DNA of 64,000 nt, taken from positions 121,421-185,420 of the forward strand of contig NZ_BJVC01000006.1 in assembly GCF_007988945.1 (NCBI RefSeq), in the 5' to 3' direction. The notes under the pieces are model-generated. The model was not told where the DNA came from. It worked only from the letters and a program-made list of their open reading frames with translations, and searched no databases. Positions 61,305 through 64,000 of this stretch are shown here, piece by piece (the first letter of the stretch is position 1; each line of letters opens with the position of its first letter). Source of the stretch: Swaminathania salitolerans (lineage in GTDB: Bacteria; Pseudomonadota; Alphaproteobacteria; Acetobacterales; Acetobacteraceae). A program made the position numbers and the translations under genes.

Positions 61305-62849
61305 ATGAAGCTCCGCACCGGTCTGCTGCTCGGAACGGCATTCCTGGCCGGAATCACCGCCGGTCCGACACTGGAAACCATGATGGCGCCGAGCCTCGGT
61401 CAGATGATCAGCAGCCGGGCCTTTGCCCGCGAGGTCGCTGCCGACAAGAACAACCACAGTGAGACGCTTCGTCTGCTGACGCTGTTCGGCACGGTTCTCG
61501 ATCTCGTCCGTGCCGAATATGTCGAGCCGGTCAGCGACAAGGATCTCATCAACAACGCGCTCGACGGCATGGTCGGCGGACTGGATCCGCACAGCTCCTA
61601 CATGAACGAAAAGCAGTTCAAGGAGATGCAGATCCAGATCAGCGGCAAGTTCGGAGGGCTCGGAGTCCAGGTCCAGCAGCAGAACGGCCATATCAGGGTC
61701 GTCTCGCCGATCGATGGCACACCAGCCGCGCGTGCGGGCATGAAACCGGGCGATTACATCACCGAGGTGGACGGGAAATCGCTTGCAGGCCTGACCCTCG
61801 ATCAGGCCGTTACCAGGATGCGTGGCGATCCGGGCACGAAAATCACCCTGACGATCGTGCGGGCGAAGGAACCCAAGCCGATCAAGCTCACGATGACGCG
61901 CGAAATCGTTCACGTTCAGGTGGTCCGCTCGGCGCTTTACGGCAAGATCGGCTATATCCGCATCTCGGAATTCGACGACGATACCGAAACCGCCCTGCAT
62001 GAAGCCTTCGACAAGCTCAAGAAGAAGGCGGGCGGATCGCTTCAGGGGCTCGTGCTCGACCTGCGCCTCAACCCGGGCGGCAAGCTCGATCAGGCCATCG
62101 CGGTGAGCAATGATTTCATCCATGAGGGCGAGATCGTCTCGATCCGCGGCCGCCATGCCGAGAACAACCGGCGCTGGGATGCGAAGGGCAATGATTTTGC
62201 CGGCAAGCTGCCTGTCGTCGTTCTGATCGATGGCGGTTCGGCTTCGGCCTCCGAAATCGTGGCAGGAGCCCTGCAGGATCACCGGCGCGCTGTGATCGTG
62301 GGAGAGAAATCCTTCGGCAAGGGATCGGTACAATCCCTGATTCCCGTACCGGGCAATGGCGCCGTGCGCCTGACCACCGCGCGGTACTATACCCCTTCGG
62401 GGCGTTCCATCCAGGCTCTTGGCATCTCCCCGGACATCGTCGTCAAGGAAAGCAAGGACGATGACGGCTACGGCTATCGTGAAGCCGATCTCGCCCATAT
62501 CATTTCCAATAGCGGCGGGAACAAGAGCAAGGCCCCGGCCCGCACGGACCTGCCTGCGATCTCGGGCAGCATTCCCCATGCACCACCGGAAAACTGGCCC
62601 CGTTTCGAACTGGCGAAACCGGCGACGGATTTCCAGCTGCAACAGGGGCTGCGTGTCGTAAGGGCCATGGCTTCGCTCCCCGATGAGGCGCTGCCGCTCG
62701 GTCAGCCTCCCGCAGACAAGCCCGCTGACAAATCTGGCGACAAATCCGCCGACAAGAAGGCAGCGACGACGCCCGCCCCCTCATCCGCCAGGCCTGTGCC
62801 GAAATCGGCGCCAGCTCCGGCACCGGGCGCGGCCCCGTCTCATCACTGA
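61305..62849 (+). CDS. ctpA: Carboxy-terminal processing peptidase, S41 family
   Basis: The 514-residue product has a signal peptide or anchor, a PDZ domain (about 100-185, GKFGGLGVQVQQ, then GTPAARAGMKPGDYI), and the S41 core with GSASASEIVAGAL (catalytic Ser block) and GEKSFGKGSVQ (catalytic Lys). It trims periplasmic proteins or cell-wall enzymes at their C-termini. The start at 61305 follows AGGGGAAG. The C-terminal tail is Pro/Ala/Lys-rich with DKPADKSGDKSADK repeats. In the ancestral order it followed envC directly; the IS now lies between. Confidence 0.95.
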   Translation: MKLRTGLLLGTAFLAGITAGPTLETMMAPSLGQMISSRAFAREVAADKNNHSETLRLLTLFGTVLDLVRAEYVEPVSDKDLINNALDGMVGGLDPHSSYMNEKQFKEMQIQISGKFGGLGVQVQQQNGHIRVVSPIDGTPAARAGMKPGDYITEVDGKSLAGLTLDQAVTRMRGDPGTKITLTIVRAKEPKPIKLTMTREIVHVQVVRSALYGKIGYIRISEFDDDTETALHEAFDKLKKKAGGSLQGLVLDLRLNPGGKLDQAIAVSNDFIHEGEIVSIRGRHAENNRRWDAKGNDFAGKLPVVVLIDGGSASASEIVAGALQDHRRAVIVGEKSFGKGSVQSLIPVPGNGAVRLTTARYYTPSGRSIQALGISPDIVVKESKDDDGYGYREADLAHIISNSGGNKSKAPARTDLPAISGSIPHAPPENWPRFELAKPATDFQLQQGLRVVRAMASLPDEALPLGQPPADKPADKSGDKSADKKAATTPAPSSARPVPKSAPAPAPGAAPSHH

Positions 62850-62859
62850 ATTCCCCTTC

Positions 62860-62894
62860 CCGGCTTCGTTTTCGAAAGACGAAGCCGGTTTTCT
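62860..62894 (+). terminator. Intrinsic terminator after ctpA
   Basis: CCGGCTTCGT (62860-62869) pairs with ACGAAGCCGG (62879-62888), followed by TTTTCT. It begins 11 bases after the ctpA stop and ends 14 bases before rppH, which therefore needs read-through or its own promoter. Confidence 0.88.
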
Positions 62895-62908
62895 GAAATG
62901 GCCGCGCA

Positions 62909-63397
62909 ATGATCGATCCCGACAGCCTCCCCTACCGCCCGAATGTCGGGGTCATGCTTTTCGACCGGCGCGGCGCCCTCTTCCTCGCGCGCAGGGCGGA
63001 TCTGCCGGAAATCTGGCAATGCCCGCAGGGTGGGATCGATGAGGGTGAGACACCCGAACAGGCGGCCCTGCGCGAGCTTCGCGAGGAAACGGGCCTCGAA
63101 ACAGCCAGACTCCTCGGTGCCTATCCGGGCTGGCTACCCTATGACCTGCCCGCCCATCTGATCGGCAAGGCGCTCGGCGGCCGCTATCGCGGTCAGACCC
63201 AGCGCTGGTTCGCCCTGCGCATGACGATGTCCGATGACGCGATCGATCTCGCGGGCGACGGCACTGAGCCTCCTGAGTTCGTGGAGTGGCGCTGGGTGAT
63301 GCCGGATGACGTCCCCGGCTACGATCTGGGCTTCAAACAGGCACTCTATGCCCGCATCCTGCCCGTACTGAGCGAGATGGCCCCCGCCGAGATCTGA
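62909..63397 (+). CDS. rppH: RNA pyrophosphohydrolase
   Basis: RppH removes pyrophosphate from the 5' end of mRNA and so starts decay by RNase E. The 162-residue product is of standard size. It has YRPNVGVMLFDRRG at the start, the Nudix box from Gly41 to Leu63 (core REEXG in LREETG), and CPQGGIDEGE. Its usual partner gene order after ctpA is kept. A terminator lies just before its start, and the ribosome site is weak (TGAAATGG). Confidence 0.96.
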   Translation: MIDPDSLPYRPNVGVMLFDRRGALFLARRADLPEIWQCPQGGIDEGETPEQAALRELREETGLETARLLGAYPGWLPYDLPAHLIGKALGGRYRGQTQRWFALRMTMSDDAIDLAGDGTEPPEFVEWRWVMPDDVPGYDLGFKQALYARILPVLSEMAPAEI

Positions 63398-63859
63398 CGG
63401 ACGGGCCGTGCAAACGACAATCGTCCCCCATCGTCGCTAGCCGCTCCAGAGCAACGACCTTTTATCGGCCTTCGTCAGGCACATCGCCCCGCAGGGAAAA
63501 TGCCCGGAGCGGAGCGACGGGACACTCTCTCGCCCCCTCCTTCGCACCTCCTTCGCATACGTCATGCTCGACCGAGAGCCGCGCCGCGGCGTCTTGCCCG
63601 AAGCGTTCGCGCGGCGACCCTGCCGGACTCCCGTCCTGCCTTATACGCGGCCTGTCACTCCGGGGCGCAGGCAGGCTCGGCAAGATCCAGGGACTGGGTG
63701 CGCACGAGACGGGCACAGAGACCCTCACGCGCCTGCAATTCCCTGTGCGTCCCGATCTCGACCGCCGCCAATCTGACAGATTTTGCGATTTGCCAAGATC
63801 CGTATTGCCGCTAACGCTCTGTGCAGTAAAACCACCGACTTCAGGATTGCAGACATCGC
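63398..63859. other. Region with an ABC-exporter relic, otherwise no gene
   Basis: This 462-base stretch has no intact gene. The minus strand carries a short relic of an ABC-transporter ATPase end (63655-63795, listed separately). The other frames are unsupported and change phase often, as expected for decayed DNA. Confidence 0.55.
63655..63795 (-). pseudogene. Relic of the 3' end of an ABC exporter ATPase gene
   Basis: In one minus-strand frame the DNA reads VEIGTHRELQAREGLCARL, then VRTQSLDLAE, before a stop at 63655. This matches the last part of MsbA-like ABC exporters, where 'GxIxExGTHxELLAxxGLYARLxxxQ' is typical. The frame is closed by a stop just upstream (TAG near 63800) and no Walker B or signature motif remains, so only about 40 codons of the gene survive. 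The recognition rests on one short block and is therefore moderate. Confidence 0.5.
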
Positions 63860-64000
63860 ATGAGCACCGTCATTCCCTCCTGGCAGATCCCCACACGCTA
63901 TGCTCAGGTCATCCGCACCAGAAAATATGTGGCCGTGATCTGTCTGGAAACCTGGGGCGGGATGCATTTCTCGCGCTCTGGCTGGTCCACCTTCATCCCT
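63860..64000 (+). CDS. Start of an unknown gene cut by the right edge
   Basis: An ATG at 63860 opens 47 codons without a stop to the end of the window: MSTVIPSWQIPTRYAQVIRT, then RKYVAVICLETWGGMHFSRSG. The mix of residues and codons is plausible for a real protein, but no motif is recognised and the ribosome site is weak (CAGGATT upstream). The 3' part would decide. Confidence 0.45.
   Translation, partial: MSTVIPSWQIPTRYAQVIRTRKYVAVICLETWGGMHFSRSGWSTFIP

Noticed and set aside
63462..63728. An 88-codon minus-strand frame after rppH
   Set aside because: Its composition is random-like, and the recognisable ABC-exporter relic lies in a different frame of the same DNA.

Overview
The window is chromosomal DNA of a GC-rich alphaproteobacterium. 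It is most likely an acetic acid bacterium (Acetobacteraceae). This is inferred from the alphaproteobacterial RNase E with an acidic insert in its S1 domain and a Trp-Trp-Lys-Arg end, the gpmI-envC-ctpA-rppH gene block, the abundance of polyol and sugar-type oxidoreductases, and an IS5-family element. There is no rRNA operon, prophage, CRISPR array or plasmid backbone. One tRNA (Arg-CCG) is present. Genes are tightly packed, with many 4-bp stop/start overlaps, and most are housekeeping.

Layout. 1-8.1 kb: mreB (cut by the left edge), two tandem glycine-zipper lipoproteins, leuA with a previously unlisted Leu-codon leader peptide and hairpin, a Tat-type cell-wall amidase, and divergent rne. 8.2-14.4 kb: a membrane LytTR regulator, a secreted hydrolase, xseA with a lipoprotein, purD, and a small unknown. 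14.6-21.3 kb: polA in one operon with a Sco-like protein lacking the usual copper ligands and an orphan peptide-type solute-binding protein; then a lipoprotein hydrolase and tRNA-Arg. 21.5-27 kb: a redox cluster (SDR, aldo/keto reductase, secreted cupin), a LysR regulator and an MFS carrier whose 3' ends overlap. 27-32 kb: polysaccharide flippase, glycosyltransferase, small secreted protein and Kup. 32.4-40.6 kb: a HerA-type ATPase with a flavoprotein, a mannitol-dehydrogenase-type enzyme, a secreted thioredoxin-fold protein and a TonB receptor. 40.8-46.1 kb: the NAD biosynthesis locus nadA-nadB-nadC beside nrtR, which is coupled to an orphan NuoB/HyfI-like Fe-S protein; a perfect palindrome sits before nadA. 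46.3-52 kb: cysQ-tsaC operon, membrane proteins and an ABC ATPase with an unfamiliar membrane partner. 52-57 kb: M16 peptidase, upp, msrB, lemA. 57.4-64 kb: gpmI-envC, an intact 831-bp IS5-type element inserted exactly at the envC stop codon, ctpA, rppH, the relic of an ABC-exporter gene, and a gene cut by the right edge.

A recurring oddity is short tandem-repeat tracts of different unit sizes (5 to 16 bp) lying between genes or forming low-complexity tails and linkers in proteins. The most informative new items are the leuA leader peptide, the nadA palindrome with its adjacent NrtR and Fe-S protein, the degenerate Sco/orphan binding protein behind polA, and the IS insertion that splits the gpmI-envC-ctpA block. 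No wholly new defence or metabolic system was recognised.
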